A stretch of DNA of 41,120 nucleotides, taken from positions 1 to 41,120 of the IMG/VR virus record IMGVR_UViG_3300046001_009273, one strand, 5' to 3'. Made by a program: the position numbers and the translations under genes. The stretch comes from a virus. This document shows, in pieces, positions 31,884 to 39,572 of this stretch; the first letter of the stretch is position 1, and each line of letters starts with the position of its first letter. The notes beneath the pieces are model-generated. The model was given only the letters and a program-made list of their open reading frames with translations, was not told where the DNA came from and ran no database searches.

Positions 31884-32323
31884 CTTTTTGGATAATATAT
31901 TTCATAAAGTTCTGCTTCTTTCTTTCCACAGTCATCACATTGCACACCTCTTCCAACTGTGTTTAGTAATTGATCGTATGTAGCTAAGTCGTCAAGTTCT
32001 TTTGATTCCTCTTCAGTAAGATCTGTTCTTTCTAGATTTTTCCACCAAGTTTTAGTATACCATTTTTTTGAGAATTCTGGGTCTGTCTTTATTTTATTGT
32101 TGAATTCTTCTTGGCTTATCAAAGAACCTTTAACTGGTACTTCCCACACTTTTTGAGGGTTCATTATACAGTTATAAGTGTATGTATTGTAAGCATCAAT
32201 CAGATTCCATTTCTCAATTTTTTCTTCTGCTTCAGGAATAGGAATAGTCATTGCTATATATCCGTGATAACAATTTTCTTTTTCCTCACCGCAGTGGTGA
32301 CATGTTTCTAGTCTACTTTCCAT
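31871..32323 (-). CDS. Double zinc-ribbon protein with shared EEF-KTD motif, 150 aa
   Basis: CHHC near residues 8-11 and CDDC near 131-134 suggest one zinc ribbon built from both ends or two half sites. In between, residues about 71-90 (SQEEFNNKIKTDPEFSKKW) match a segment found in both thymidylate synthase fragments. Its start overlaps the upstream stop. Function unknown. Confidence 0.65.
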   Translation of the reverse strand: MESRLETCHHCGEEKENCYHGYIAMTIPIPEAEEKIEKWNLIDAYNTYTYNCIMNPQKVWEVPVKGSLISQEEFNNKIKTDPEFSKKWYTKTWWKNLERTDLTEEESKELDDLATYDQLLNTVGRGVQCDDCGKKEAELYEIYYPKSLES

Positions 32324-32586
32324 TAGTAAAATTGTTTTATGTTCATCAATTCGTTTAATATTTCCTGTAATTCTTCATCAGACCTATCCTCCAAACTGTT
32401 ATTATGAACGTGTTTAAACCCTGATAAGCACCAATTATAAGGTTCGATTCTACTACCATCTAAGTCGTATTCATATTGTAATGATAACCGCCAATTAGTC
32501 AATTCGTAATTGGAAGTTTCGTTATCTCTATTACCAAATCTTTGCAGCCATGCTTTAATAGTGTATACTAATTCTAGTTTTTTCAT
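32323..32586 (-). CDS. Hypothetical protein, 87 aa
   Basis: The start is placed at MKKLELVYTIKAW (ATG at 32586), forming an ATGA overlap with the upstream membrane gene; the longer reading would overlap it by 88 bases. The C-terminal half is acidic (SDEELQEILNELM). Not recognised. Confidence 0.6.
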   Translation of the reverse strand: MKKLELVYTIKAWLQRFGNRDNETSNYELTNWRLSLQYEYDLDGSRIEPYNWCLSGFKHVHNNSLEDRSDEELQEILNELMNIKQFY

Positions 32587-32921
32587 TTCCAAAATAGTTG
32601 AATTGCCATGATTGCTACTGCTAGTGTCAGGCATGTTAGTGTTTTTAAAGTAAATGGTTCTTGGAACCATGAATGTGCCATATAACTAAATACTATTGCT
32701 CCTATGGAAAATCCTAGTAATCTTGAAGGCCAAAACTGGACTTTAAAATGAAGTACTAAATGTTTAACAGATCCCATATAAAGTAGTGAGATTGGAAAAC
32801 CCATCATTGCCACTAGATAAGGATGATCTTTAAACCATTGCCATCTGAATTGACCTTGTAGTTGTACAAATGTAAATATTTGAGCAAGTAGCCCTAAGAT
32901 AAAACCTATTAGTAGATTCAT
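32583..32921 (-). CDS. Multi-pass membrane protein, 112 aa
   Basis: The start is placed at MNLLIGFILGLLAQ (ATG at 32921), one base after the stop of the thymidylate synthase C-terminal part. Three to four hydrophobic segments follow (residues about 2-20, 36-55, 70-85, 95-111). A small integral membrane protein; no family assigned. Confidence 0.75.
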   Translation of the reverse strand: MNLLIGFILGLLAQIFTFVQLQGQFRWQWFKDHPYLVAMMGFPISLLYMGSVKHLVLHFKVQFWPSRLLGFSIGAIVFSYMAHSWFQEPFTLKTLTCLTLAVAIMAIQLFWK

Positions 32922-32922
32922 A

Positions 32923-33507
32923 TTAATTTGATAGTGGTGCTTTAATTGCTGGGTGTGATTGATAGTCGAATAGTAAGACGTCTTGTACTGAGGAGCAATA
33001 TATTCCATCTCTAATATGAACTTTTGGTAAATCAAATCCTTCTCTTTCGATTTGCTCTTTGGCTTGTTCAATATGGTTTGAATATAAATGAACATCACCT
33101 AAGTTACCAATCAATTGGTCAGGAACCATATTCATTTCATCTGCTAACATCTCTAATAACAATCCATAAGAAGCAATGTTAAATGGTAAACCTAAGAATG
33201 TATCTACTGAACGTTGATTCCACATTAAAGAGATTGCTCTTGTTGGAATGTTTTTTTCTTTAACTTCTTTAGAGTCAATTATTAATTTACCGCTGAATGT
33301 CATTCCTTTAAGATTAAATCCTCTTTTATTCGCTTCAAACGCAATTTCCTCATTACTCAACTCTCTTGTATAAACTTGAAATCCATAATGACAAGGTGGA
33401 AGTACCATTTTACCTTCCGTGATATGTTTTCTTCCGTATCTATTATTAAAATCTCTATCTGTTTTTAGTTTTTCTAAAAACTCTTCCTTTGTTAATTTTT
33501 TACTCAT
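32923..33507 (-). CDS. thyA: Thymidylate synthase, C-terminal fragment with catalytic Cys, 194 aa
   Basis: From MVLPPCHYGFQVY onward this is classic ThyA: the catalytic Cys, SLMWNQRSVDTFLGLPFNIASY, GNLGDVHLYSNH and the C-terminal region. The first about 33 residues are extra (KLTKEEFLEKLKTDRDFNNR) and resemble an internal segment of the N-terminal fragment. It should make dTMP from dUMP and methylene-THF only together with the N-terminal chain. Its own ATG has an AAAGTTATG context as at other true starts. Confidence 0.9.
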   Translation of the reverse strand: MSKKLTKEEFLEKLKTDRDFNNRYGRKHITEGKMVLPPCHYGFQVYTRELSNEEIAFEANKRGFNLKGMTFSGKLIIDSKEVKEKNIPTRAISLMWNQRSVDTFLGLPFNIASYGLLLEMLADEMNMVPDQLIGNLGDVHLYSNHIEQAKEQIEREGFDLPKVHIRDGIYCSSVQDVLLFDYQSHPAIKAPLSN

Positions 33508-33513
33508 AACTTT

Positions 33514-33750
33514 TTAATTTGCAAATGTATCAAAACCGTATTCTAAACCATTAATCAATGTTTTTAGTTGGCCAATTAATGCTTCCTTATTGTCACCACA
33601 TTGATGTTGAACGATTAACATTCCGTGACCACCAGTGAGTTCGTCAATTGATTTTCCTTCAGTAGTTAGTGGTTCACCAATCCACGTTGATATTTGTTCT
33701 GTTTTATACCATTTTGTCGGTATTGTTGTTTGGTTAATTTCCTGTTCCAT
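33514..33750 (-). CDS. Small hypothetical protein within the split thyA locus, 78 aa
   Basis: Start placed at MEQEINQTTIPTKWY (ATG at 33750), 17 bases inside the HNH gene end; the longer reading would overlap more. Short beta/alpha protein with ELTGGHGMLIVQHQCGDNKE. Position matches the small gene found in the split polymerase locus. Function unknown. Confidence 0.65.
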   Translation of the reverse strand: MEQEINQTTIPTKWYKTEQISTWIGEPLTTEGKSIDELTGGHGMLIVQHQCGDNKEALIGQLKTLINGLEYGFDTFAN

Positions 33751-34453
33751 AACTCCAATTTTTAAAATTTTCACTCTTACTTTTAATCCTATCACTAACT
33801 TTATCCCATTTAATATTTAAAGCTTTTGACGCTTCTGCGATACTTTCATATCGCACACCTTCAATATTACAAGGTCTTTTATTAACTGATGATTCGCTCC
33901 TCTTTTTTCTAGTTTCTTCACTTATAGTACGTCCTTTTAATTTATTCCTAACTTCTTCACGATTCATACCATTGTTATCTTTTATTTTTTTCTTGGTTTC
34001 TTCGGAATGTTTCCACTCACCGCTTTCTCTCCTGGTGTTAACTATTTTACTAGTAACTTCCGTAGGTCTTTTTCTACCTTTAAGTGTTTCACTTGTCTTT
34101 CTTTTTTGTTCATCGCTTACCTTAGTACCCTTTTTCTTTTCACTAATCAACTTTACTACTTCATTTTTAGCCCTTTCATAGATTCTAGAACTTGGTGTAT
34201 ATCTGTCCTGTCTCTTACTTTTCATATTACACATTGCCCATAGTGCAAATTTAAGTTTTGGATTTTCAGGATAGATTCTAACTAGTAGCTGGTGACATAT
34301 AAAATGTTCCCTAGCAGTTAAATTCACTAAATTATCTCTATCATCAGAACCATTCATACATCTTGGTAGTATGTGATGTTTCTCAGTATATGATTCCAAC
34401 ACTCTATTTTTCGCCCTGTCTACTATCTGACTGTATATTCTTTCGTAGTTCAT
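33734..34453 (-). CDS. HNH homing endonuclease with NUMOD-like modules, 239 aa
   Basis: H26-H27 in YTEKHHILPRC and NLVNLTAREHF form the HNH core, closely matching the gene at 13248-13919. The middle is rich in Lys/Arg/Glu (NUMOD3-like ETLKGRKRPTE and KLKGRTISEETRKKR), and the C-terminus (YESIAEASKALNIKWDKVSD) is NUMOD1-like. It sits exactly between the two ThyA fragments. Confidence 0.88.
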   Translation of the reverse strand: MNYERIYSQIVDRAKNRVLESYTEKHHILPRCMNGSDDRDNLVNLTAREHFICHQLLVRIYPENPKLKFALWAMCNMKSKRQDRYTPSSRIYERAKNEVVKLISEKKKGTKVSDEQKRKTSETLKGRKRPTEVTSKIVNTRRESGEWKHSEETKKKIKDNNGMNREEVRNKLKGRTISEETRKKRSESSVNKRPCNIEGVRYESIAEASKALNIKWDKVSDRIKSKSENFKNWSYGTGN

Positions 34454-34574
34454 AATATTTTTCCATTGTTTTTTTATTTATTATCTCTTTGTTACGGTGA
34501 TAGTACTCCTTAGCCCAAGCTCGTTGTGCTTCTACTTTTTCTTGCTCCGTCTTGTATTTTTTGAACCGTCCCAT
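34404..34574 (-). CDS. Possible small basic protein overlapping the HNH start, 56 aa
   Basis: An open frame from ATG at 34574 encodes MGRFKKYKTEQEKVEAQRAW, a basic helical peptide resembling short DNA-binding segments seen next to phage endonuclease genes. It overlaps the start of the HNH gene by 50 bases. It could be a real small gene or the remnant of an N-terminal module. Confidence 0.4.
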   Translation of the reverse strand: MGRFKKYKTEQEKVEAQRAWAKEYYHRNKEIINKKTMEKYYELRKNIQSDSRQGEK

Positions 34575-34615
34575 CTATAATAAATATATAACTAAAAGAA
34601 AAAAACTAAAAGAAC

Positions 34616-35305
34616 TTAACTATTTTTTCTTAAATAATCTTGATAAAGTTCATCATCGGTTCTATAATCAGTAACTGGTAAATCGGCAGGATTCCAGGCC
34701 GATACAAGAAGCCTTCTTGAGTCTGGATTTGTTTTAAGGTCGTTGATTAGGTTTTGGATTTGGTCTATTTGAGTCTCATCATATTCCCAACCACTTCTAG
34801 TATCTGAACCATATCCTTGGTACTCAGGGTCATTCCACCACTTTTTGGTAATTGAATTCCATCTACGCCAACCTGCCCCATAAATTGGACCTAAATCACC
34901 CCACTTCTTAGCAAACTCATCATCTGTTTTGATTTTGTTAATGAATTCTTCTTGTTTTAAATATTGAAAATCAATATCACGAGTCATCCAATCAGGTCCC
35001 TCACCGTGGTCAGCTTTTAAATTATTTAGGTAATATTTGTAGCAATCTCCATCCCAAATATGACAATTATTATCAACCAAAAACTTAATATTGGTATCAC
35101 CTCGTAAGAACCAAACAAGTTCTGTTACGATTGTTTTGAATGGCATTTTCTTAGTTGTAAGAAGTGGAAAACCATCCTTCATACTGTGACGTATTTGTCT
35201 TCCGAATACTGAGATTGTTCCCGTTAAGGTTCTGTCTTGTTTTGTTACTCCGTTATCAAGAATGTCTTGAAGTAGGTCTGTGTAATCTTTATCTAGTTTG
35301 TTCAT
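34616..35305 (-). CDS. thyA: Thymidylate synthase, N-terminal fragment, 229 aa
   Basis: Start placed at [14 protein letters not shown] (ATG at 35305), overlapping the upstream stop by ATGA. Contains the ThyA N-terminal features [43 protein letters not shown] and SAWNPADLP. It then leaves the family with [19 protein letters not shown] and stops, just before the catalytic Cys loop. An insertion around residues 115-140 ([19 protein letters not shown]) recurs elsewhere. The missing part is at 32923-33507. Confidence 0.92.
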   Translation of the reverse strand: MNKLDKDYTDLLQDILDNGVTKQDRTLTGTISVFGRQIRHSMKDGFPLLTTKKMPFKTIVTELVWFLRGDTNIKFLVDNNCHIWDGDCYKYYLNNLKADHGEGPDWMTRDIDFQYLKQEEFINKIKTDDEFAKKWGDLGPIYGAGWRRWNSITKKWWNDPEYQGYGSDTRSGWEYDETQIDQIQNLINDLKTNPDSRRLLVSAWNPADLPVTDYRTDDELYQDYLRKNS

Positions 35306-35529
35306 ATTAAAAAAAAGTAATCTGTTGTAATCCAATTCCACCCTTTGTCGTCAATACCGATAATGTTATCGGTTCTTTTGTAGTAAGATTTTTTACAGTG
35401 TACACAGTGGAGCACATTCCGGGTTAAGTAACATCCTGAAACGTAATCTACCTCCTTTGTTCTCTCTTTTTTAATTATCTCTCCTGTATGGTTTCCAAAC
35501 CAACACTTAATCTTATCTAGTTTGTTCAT
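35302..35529 (-). CDS. Small Cys-containing hypothetical protein, 75 aa
   Basis: Start set at [16 protein letters not shown] (ATG at 35529), or 9 bases earlier at 35538. CWFGNH and [10 protein letters not shown] suggest a small zinc site. The first five residues MNKLD are the same as those of the adjacent ThyA N-terminal fragment, which may reflect local duplication of the start region. Confidence 0.65.
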   Translation of the reverse strand: MNKLDKIKCWFGNHTGEIIKKERTKEVDYVSGCYLTRNVLHCVHCKKSYYKRTDNIIGIDDKGWNWITTDYFFLI

Positions 35530-35932
35530 AAAGATCATATAACTGTTCAATATTTTCGTATGCTTTTCCATCATAAAAGAACGTATCTACTACTGCTTCG
35601 TACATTACAACTCTTCTCATCCATTTTGCAAATTCAATTGCTGTCTCTTTTACTGGACGTTCTACTTTAAGGAAGTTATAAAGTGCTTTTTTAGTTGGTT
35701 TGGCATTTGCATGTTCTTCTGCAAAGTTGTATACTCTACCGTGGGCACTTCTAAGTTGTACTCTTCCTTCCATTACTTGTATAATGGTATCTGCAGTACA
35801 AGTTACCACAGTATTCATCTTTTCATCTACTATCGTGAAAATTCCATTTCCTTCTTCATAAGCTCTAAAAACATCTCCTTCGAAATTTAGTAACCCTATG
35901 TAAGCCTTGTTATGCCTGTCTGTGTATCTCAT
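35513..35932 (-). CDS. Hypothetical phage protein, 139 aa
   Basis: Mixed alpha/beta with an N-terminal beta region (YIGLLNFEGDVFRAYEEGN) and a helical C-terminal half (LYNFLKVERPVKETAIEFAKWM). No motif recognised. The ATG overlaps the upstream dioxygenase stop region. Confidence 0.7.
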   Translation of the reverse strand: MRYTDRHNKAYIGLLNFEGDVFRAYEEGNGIFTIVDEKMNTVVTCTADTIIQVMEGRVQLRSAHGRVYNFAEEHANAKPTKKALYNFLKVERPVKETAIEFAKWMRRVVMYEAVVDTFFYDGKAYENIEQLYDLYEQTR

Positions 35933-36570
35933 TAGTTTATTATTTCAATTATACTTGTTATTGCAATTCTGTAATCGTCTGATAAATTAGGTGAACTGAA
36001 GTGCATACAGTCCTTATCGTGAACTAATATCTCTCCCATTTTCATAGGTACTTTTACAAAATCTTTATTTTGGTAATAGTCAGAGTACAAAGAGAAACCT
36101 GTCTTTCCTGTCCTAGTTCTTACATTTGTACCTATTACTTTGTGTTCTACTAACCCCTCTTTGTGACTTCCAGGAACGTAAAACATACATGAATTTAGTG
36201 TATCTACATCTTGTAACGGTATCCAAAAAGTGTAAACTTTCCTATTACTTTCAAAATAGGCATTATCTTGATGAGCTGATGTCATTTTATAATTTGGTGG
36301 TTTACAGAAGTACTGGTTATTCAATACTTTAAACTTCTTTGCACCTATTAAGTTAGCAAGAATACTATTTACTCCTTCAAAATTTAGATTCTGAATCTGT
36401 TTTATATCACCCAACTTTGTTCTAAACACATCCCTACTTTCCACTTCCTTTGCAATCTTCTCTAAATTTTTCTCGTAATAAGGGATAAGTTCACTCATCA
36501 CAGGGTGAGTAAATACTTGAAATCCATCTTCTATTAATGTTTCTTTACCTGTATATGTTTTAAATTCCAT
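35932..36570 (-). CDS. PhyH-type Fe(II)/2-oxoglutarate dioxygenase, 212 aa
   Basis: The iron-binding triad is visible as H100-Q-D102 and H190, with R201 for 2-oxoglutarate. TFWIPLQDVDTLNSCMFYVPGSHKEG is the phytanoyl-CoA dioxygenase family signature. It would hydroxylate an unknown small molecule or biopolymer using O2. No partner gene in the window explains the substrate; overlaps the downstream gene by one base. Confidence 0.85.
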   Translation of the reverse strand: MEFKTYTGKETLIEDGFQVFTHPVMSELIPYYEKNLEKIAKEVESRDVFRTKLGDIKQIQNLNFEGVNSILANLIGAKKFKVLNNQYFCKPPNYKMTSAHQDNAYFESNRKVYTFWIPLQDVDTLNSCMFYVPGSHKEGLVEHKVIGTNVRTRTGKTGFSLYSDYYQNKDFVKVPMKMGEILVHDKDCMHFSSPNLSDDYRIAITSIIEIIN

Positions 36571-36571
36571 T

Positions 36572-36973
36572 TTATTTAACTTTTCTTCCTACAATTTTTG
36601 AAAAAGCCTCAGCAAGTCTTCTATTCTCTTTTTCGTACATCTGTTTTATGTCCTCAGTTCTACTATCGTCAATAAAAGTTTTGTTTACTAATTTTTCAAT
36701 TTTACCTACTGTGTTGAATTCTATAGAATCTGGGCTAGAATTACATGGCATAAAGAATATCTGTTCAATCTCATACCTATCAAATGTTAGTTTTAATTTA
36801 GCAGATCTTGAATACTTTTCCACTACTTCAATTTTAACTTTACAGTGTACAGTAGGCCCTAACTTAACCTGCACTCTGGAACCGTTCTCACACGGTTTGT
36901 AAAGTTGCACAGTTACCCTATCCTGAATGATACTGTCTAGAATAAAGTCTACGTATTTATGTGTTATAGTCAT
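36572..36973 (-). CDS. Hypothetical phage protein, 133 aa
   Basis: Beta-rich first 85 residues with many Lys and Val, helical C-terminus (EKENRRLAEAFSKIVGRKVK). No recognised domain. It is separated by one base from the dioxygenase gene downstream. Confidence 0.65.
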   Translation of the reverse strand: MTITHKYVDFILDSIIQDRVTVQLYKPCENGSRVQVKLGPTVHCKVKIEVVEKYSRSAKLKLTFDRYEIEQIFFMPCNSSPDSIEFNTVGKIEKLVNKTFIDDSRTEDIKQMYEKENRRLAEAFSKIVGRKVK

Positions 36974-36978
36974 ATCTG

Positions 36979-37188
36979 TTATGTTTTACCTGTTTTGTCC
37001 TGTAGTCTTTGATAAGCTATCATCCAGTGTCCATCTAACCTAGATTTTAGTTTGACATCATCAAACCTGTCATTAAATTTTCTTTCCAATCTTTTAGTTG
37101 CCAGTAAATGTTGTAAAGTTTCACAAGAACTGTAAATGCTCACTATCCAACTAAAAACATCGTACTTATTACCTGAAGTTGCTGCCAT
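36979..37188 (-). CDS. Small hypothetical protein, 69 aa
   Basis: Helical, mildly basic protein (LLATKRLERKFNDRFDD). No recognised family. Its ATG overlaps the stop of the DUF3307-like gene by one base, a sign of coupling. Confidence 0.65.
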   Translation of the reverse strand: MAATSGNKYDVFSWIVSIYSSCETLQHLLATKRLERKFNDRFDDVKLKSRLDGHWMIAYQRLQDKTGKT

Positions 37189-37550
37189 TATTTAGTTAGT
37201 ATTAGTAGTGTTAGTACAAGTTGTACATAATGTAAGAGTTGGTCAAAACCTATTACTACAAACCCGTTGTGTAAATCACCTTTGTCCCAAAATGGTTTAC
37301 CTATTCTACTTGTAAAGAAATCTGTGATCCAGTGTACTAAAAATGTTACAAGTGAAAACTGTAAAGCTAATGCTAAATCTCCATAATAAGCAAATGTTGC
37401 AAATAACCACATTAGTGAGTAAACAGCTACGTGATAGGTTAACCATATTACATCTGTGCTCTTTTTTGTAGCCTGATCATGTGTCTGTAACCCGAAATCA
37501 GCTAAAAAATGTATCAGTAATACAAATACCAATGTTGAAAATGAAATCAT
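37188..37550 (-). CDS. DUF3307-like membrane protein, 120 aa
   Basis: HFLADFGLQTHDQA near the N-terminus, then HWITDFFTSRIGKPF and IGFDQLLHYVQLVL, are the conserved His/Asp-containing signatures of DUF3307. Three to four membrane segments. The family is common in bacteria and phages, role unknown; conserved His and Asp in the membrane hint at metal or proton handling. Confidence 0.8.
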   Translation of the reverse strand: MISFSTLVFVLLIHFLADFGLQTHDQATKKSTDVIWLTYHVAVYSLMWLFATFAYYGDLALALQFSLVTFLVHWITDFFTSRIGKPFWDKGDLHNGFVVIGFDQLLHYVQLVLTLLILTK

Positions 37551-37783
37551 ATCTCTTCTCTTTGTTTTAACATTGCGTCTGCTGCTTCATATGCCATTTC
37601 GGTTATATATACCAAAGGATGTTCATCTGTCAAATTATCAGCTAATGTTTGTGTTACTGTAGGATTTGATATATATCCTTGCATTGCTTTAGCTGCAAAA
37701 TAATCTCTAAGAGTCATTCCTGAATAACCTTCTGATTTATTATCACAAGGAAAAGCGTCCGGGTTTTTAGGTTTATTTTCCAT
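37547..37783 (-). CDS. Small phage protein with GMTLRDYFAAKAM motif, 78 aa
   Basis: FPCDNKSEGYSGMTLRDYFAAKAMQ is a pattern found in many unrelated phages in small hypothetical proteins. Overlaps the DUF3307-like gene by ATGA. Helical C-terminus. Function unknown. Confidence 0.75.
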   Translation of the reverse strand: MENKPKNPDAFPCDNKSEGYSGMTLRDYFAAKAMQGYISNPTVTQTLADNLTDEHPLVYITEMAYEAADAMLKQREEI

Positions 37784-38007
37784 TACAGTTTACTAAATTT
37801 TAAATACTTTGCTGCTTTTACTGCTTGTATGAATTTTTTATGTGCTGATGTTTGTGATGGTATCCTTCCTGAGGGAGTTAGTAGTTCAGTTGATGACTGG
37901 TAGTTATCTAGTGGTTCTCCCCAGTAAATAAAGTACCTATCGTATTGTTTTACTAAACTAACTTCATTGTCGTTTATAGTTGCTTTTGCTATTGTAACTT
38001 TTTCCAT
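37783..38007 (-). CDS. Small hypothetical protein, 74 aa
   Basis: Short basic protein with a beta-rich N-terminus (VTIAKATINDNEVSLVKQYD) and a helix at the end (KKFIQAVKAAKYLKF). Shares single-base start/stop overlaps with both neighbours. No family recognised. Confidence 0.65.
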   Translation of the reverse strand: MEKVTIAKATINDNEVSLVKQYDRYFIYWGEPLDNYQSSTELLTPSGRIPSQTSAHKKFIQAVKAAKYLKFSKL

Positions 38008-38366
38008 TATGCTGTTAATTGTAATTTAGTTCTTACTTGCTCAAGCATTTTGTTTTCATTGTCAAAGATTTGATCTTCTAGGGCTTGTCTATCTTTTTCA
38101 ATAAAATCATGTACTAATTCTAAAATCATATCATATGCTTTTTCATGGATTGATTTACAGAATGAGAATTTTGTATTAGTTATTTGTACGTTTGAATGTT
38201 GAAGCATCATATAGTAATGCTTTTTTTCGTTTGTTAAGAAATATTTTCTTGAAGAGAAAGTCATTCTAACTACTGTGTCTGGGTGATTTAATAAATCTTG
38301 AGCAATGTCTATAAATTGTTGTTCCTGAGTGGTAGGTGTGTACTTGAATAATTTTTTAAATATCAT
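38007..38366 (-). CDS. Hypothetical phage protein, 119 aa
   Basis: Helical protein with a central basic/aromatic part (SSRKYFLTNEKKHYYMML) and an acidic helical tail. It is the first gene behind the promoter at 38389-38419 and heads the long run of overlapping small genes down to the thyA locus. Not recognised. Confidence 0.7.
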   Translation of the reverse strand: MIFKKLFKYTPTTQEQQFIDIAQDLLNHPDTVVRMTFSSRKYFLTNEKKHYYMMLQHSNVQITNTKFSFCKSIHEKAYDMILELVHDFIEKDRQALEDQIFDNENKMLEQVRTKLQLTA

Positions 38367-38388
38367 AACTTTTATTTTGATTTATACT

Positions 38389-38419
38389 TAAATATACGAA
38401 GAAAAGCTTACCTAAGCAA
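38389..38419 (-). promoter_or_regulatory. Promoter TTG-N20-TATATTTA overlapping a terminator
   Basis: TTG at 38419-38417 is inside the terminator stem; TATATTTA at 38396-38389. The spacer of 20 bases holds the rest of the hairpin. Confidence 0.7.
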
Positions 38420-38425
38420 GCTTTT
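38402..38425 (-). terminator. Terminator after the 132-residue gene
   Basis: AAAAGCTTGC-TTAG-GTAAGCTTTT forms a 10-bp stem just after the stop at 38432, followed by CTTCG. It separates the 38830/39518 unit from the next. Confidence 0.75.
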
Positions 38426-38431
38426 TTTAAT

Positions 38432-38830
38432 TTATTTTACAATAATTTTATATCCTGTATCAATACTTTCAAATCGTTCTACAATCATTTGTTCAAACTC
38501 CTCACCATACCTACCCATGTTATCTCCACAACCAATGTAAGGACCACCTGAGGGATCTACCATATCAATGATGTCTTTATTTGATGTAACTAAATTTAGG
38601 TATTTTACATGAGTATATTCTCTTTTATCCTCATCGTACTTATGTACAGTATCTTTAAATTCACTGAAGCTTAATCTGCCTCCATCTGCTACGTAAGCAT
38701 TGTATGCTTTTGTGTAATCGTTTGGATAACCAATTCTACAGTAATTAAAATTCCCTTCCCATAAAATATTTTTATCACTGTCTAGTGTGAAAGTGAATTG
38801 ATCACCGTATCTGTTTTTGTATGTGTTCAT
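38432..38830 (-). CDS. Hypothetical phage protein, 132 aa
   Basis: Tyr- and Asp-rich protein (YPNDYTKAYNAYVADGG) with a mixed fold and two Cys (C24, C104). No family recognised. It follows the phosphoesterase gene by 1 base and ends before a terminator, so the two form a two-gene operon. Confidence 0.7.
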   Translation of the reverse strand: MNTYKNRYGDQFTFTLDSDKNILWEGNFNYCRIGYPNDYTKAYNAYVADGGRLSFSEFKDTVHKYDEDKREYTHVKYLNLVTSNKDIIDMVDPSGGPYIGCGDNMGRYGEEFEQMIVERFESIDTGYKIIVK

Positions 38831-38831
38831 T

Positions 38832-39518
38832 TTATATATCTATTTCAATTATATTTCCGTTACTACTTAGTGTACCAAATTTACCATCTGTTACAACTGA
38901 TCCGTTACTAAACCAAGTATCACATGTACTTAATTTTTGCATTCCAGCATTAACTATATCCTTACAGTTGTGAATGTGTCCAAACAAGTGATATTGTGGT
39001 TTTACTTGTAACACTTTGTTTAAAAGTGATTTATCACCACAGCACTCCAATACATTGTTTCTATCGTATGATTTATCTAAAATACCTTTTGGTGGACCAT
39101 GTGTTACTAGAATATCAACATAAGAAGGCATTGCCTGAGGCCAGTATCGATCTAATTTAACTCTGTCTTTCATGAAAGCCCAGTATCCAAAGTTTGGTGT
39201 GTATGGGTTTCCATAAATCAATAGCCCTTGTATTTCAACTAGATCATCCTCTAAATAGTAAATATTGTAGTCTTCAAAATCTTTTTTAGTAACTAATTTT
39301 TTTTCAATAGAGGTGTCGTGGTTACCTGCAACATATACTTTATGCTTGATAGGTAATGATTTAAACCAATGAATAAAATTTCTTACCTCAGGTTCGTTGT
39401 TGTAAGGATCTCTTGGGTTACTACAGTCACCTGAGTGTATAACCATGTCGATACCTTGTGGTATTTGTAATTGATCGTGATACGTGTGAGTGTCGCTAAT
39501 GTGCCAAATTTTTATCAT
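38832..39518 (-). CDS. Calcineurin-like metallophosphoesterase, 228 aa
   Basis: All five metal motifs are present: D9-x-H11, GD with D31, GNHD with N66-H67-D68, THGPP near 138, and GHIH near 180. A soluble two-metal hydrolase for phosphomonoesters, diesters or nucleotides; the phage role may be nucleotide or RNA end processing. First gene after the promoter at 39542-39572. Confidence 0.9.
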   Translation of the reverse strand: MIKIWHISDTHTYHDQLQIPQGIDMVIHSGDCSNPRDPYNNEPEVRNFIHWFKSLPIKHKVYVAGNHDTSIEKKLVTKKDFEDYNIYYLEDDLVEIQGLLIYGNPYTPNFGYWAFMKDRVKLDRYWPQAMPSYVDILVTHGPPKGILDKSYDRNNVLECCGDKSLLNKVLQVKPQYHLFGHIHNCKDIVNAGMQKLSTCDTWFSNGSVVTDGKFGTLSSNGNIIEIDI

Positions 39519-39541
39519 AACTCTTATTTTTTATTTATACT

Positions 39542-39572
39542 TAAATATACGAAAAAAGACCTGCGTAAGCAA
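39542..39572 (-). promoter_or_regulatory. Promoter TTG-N20-TATATTTA overlapping a terminator
   Basis: TTG at 39572-39570 within the hairpin arm, TATATTTA at 39549-39542, 20-base spacer ending in the terminator's T tract plus CG. It serves the phosphoesterase gene. Confidence 0.75.

Noticed and set aside
34454-34615. Group I intron in thyA, as in the T4 td gene
   Set aside because: The gap holds two or three genes with their own starts. Both ThyA fragments carry extra in-frame coding sequence at the break, and I found no intron core (P3/P7/P8-like pairing). Two separate chains fit better, though splicing was not excluded experimentally.
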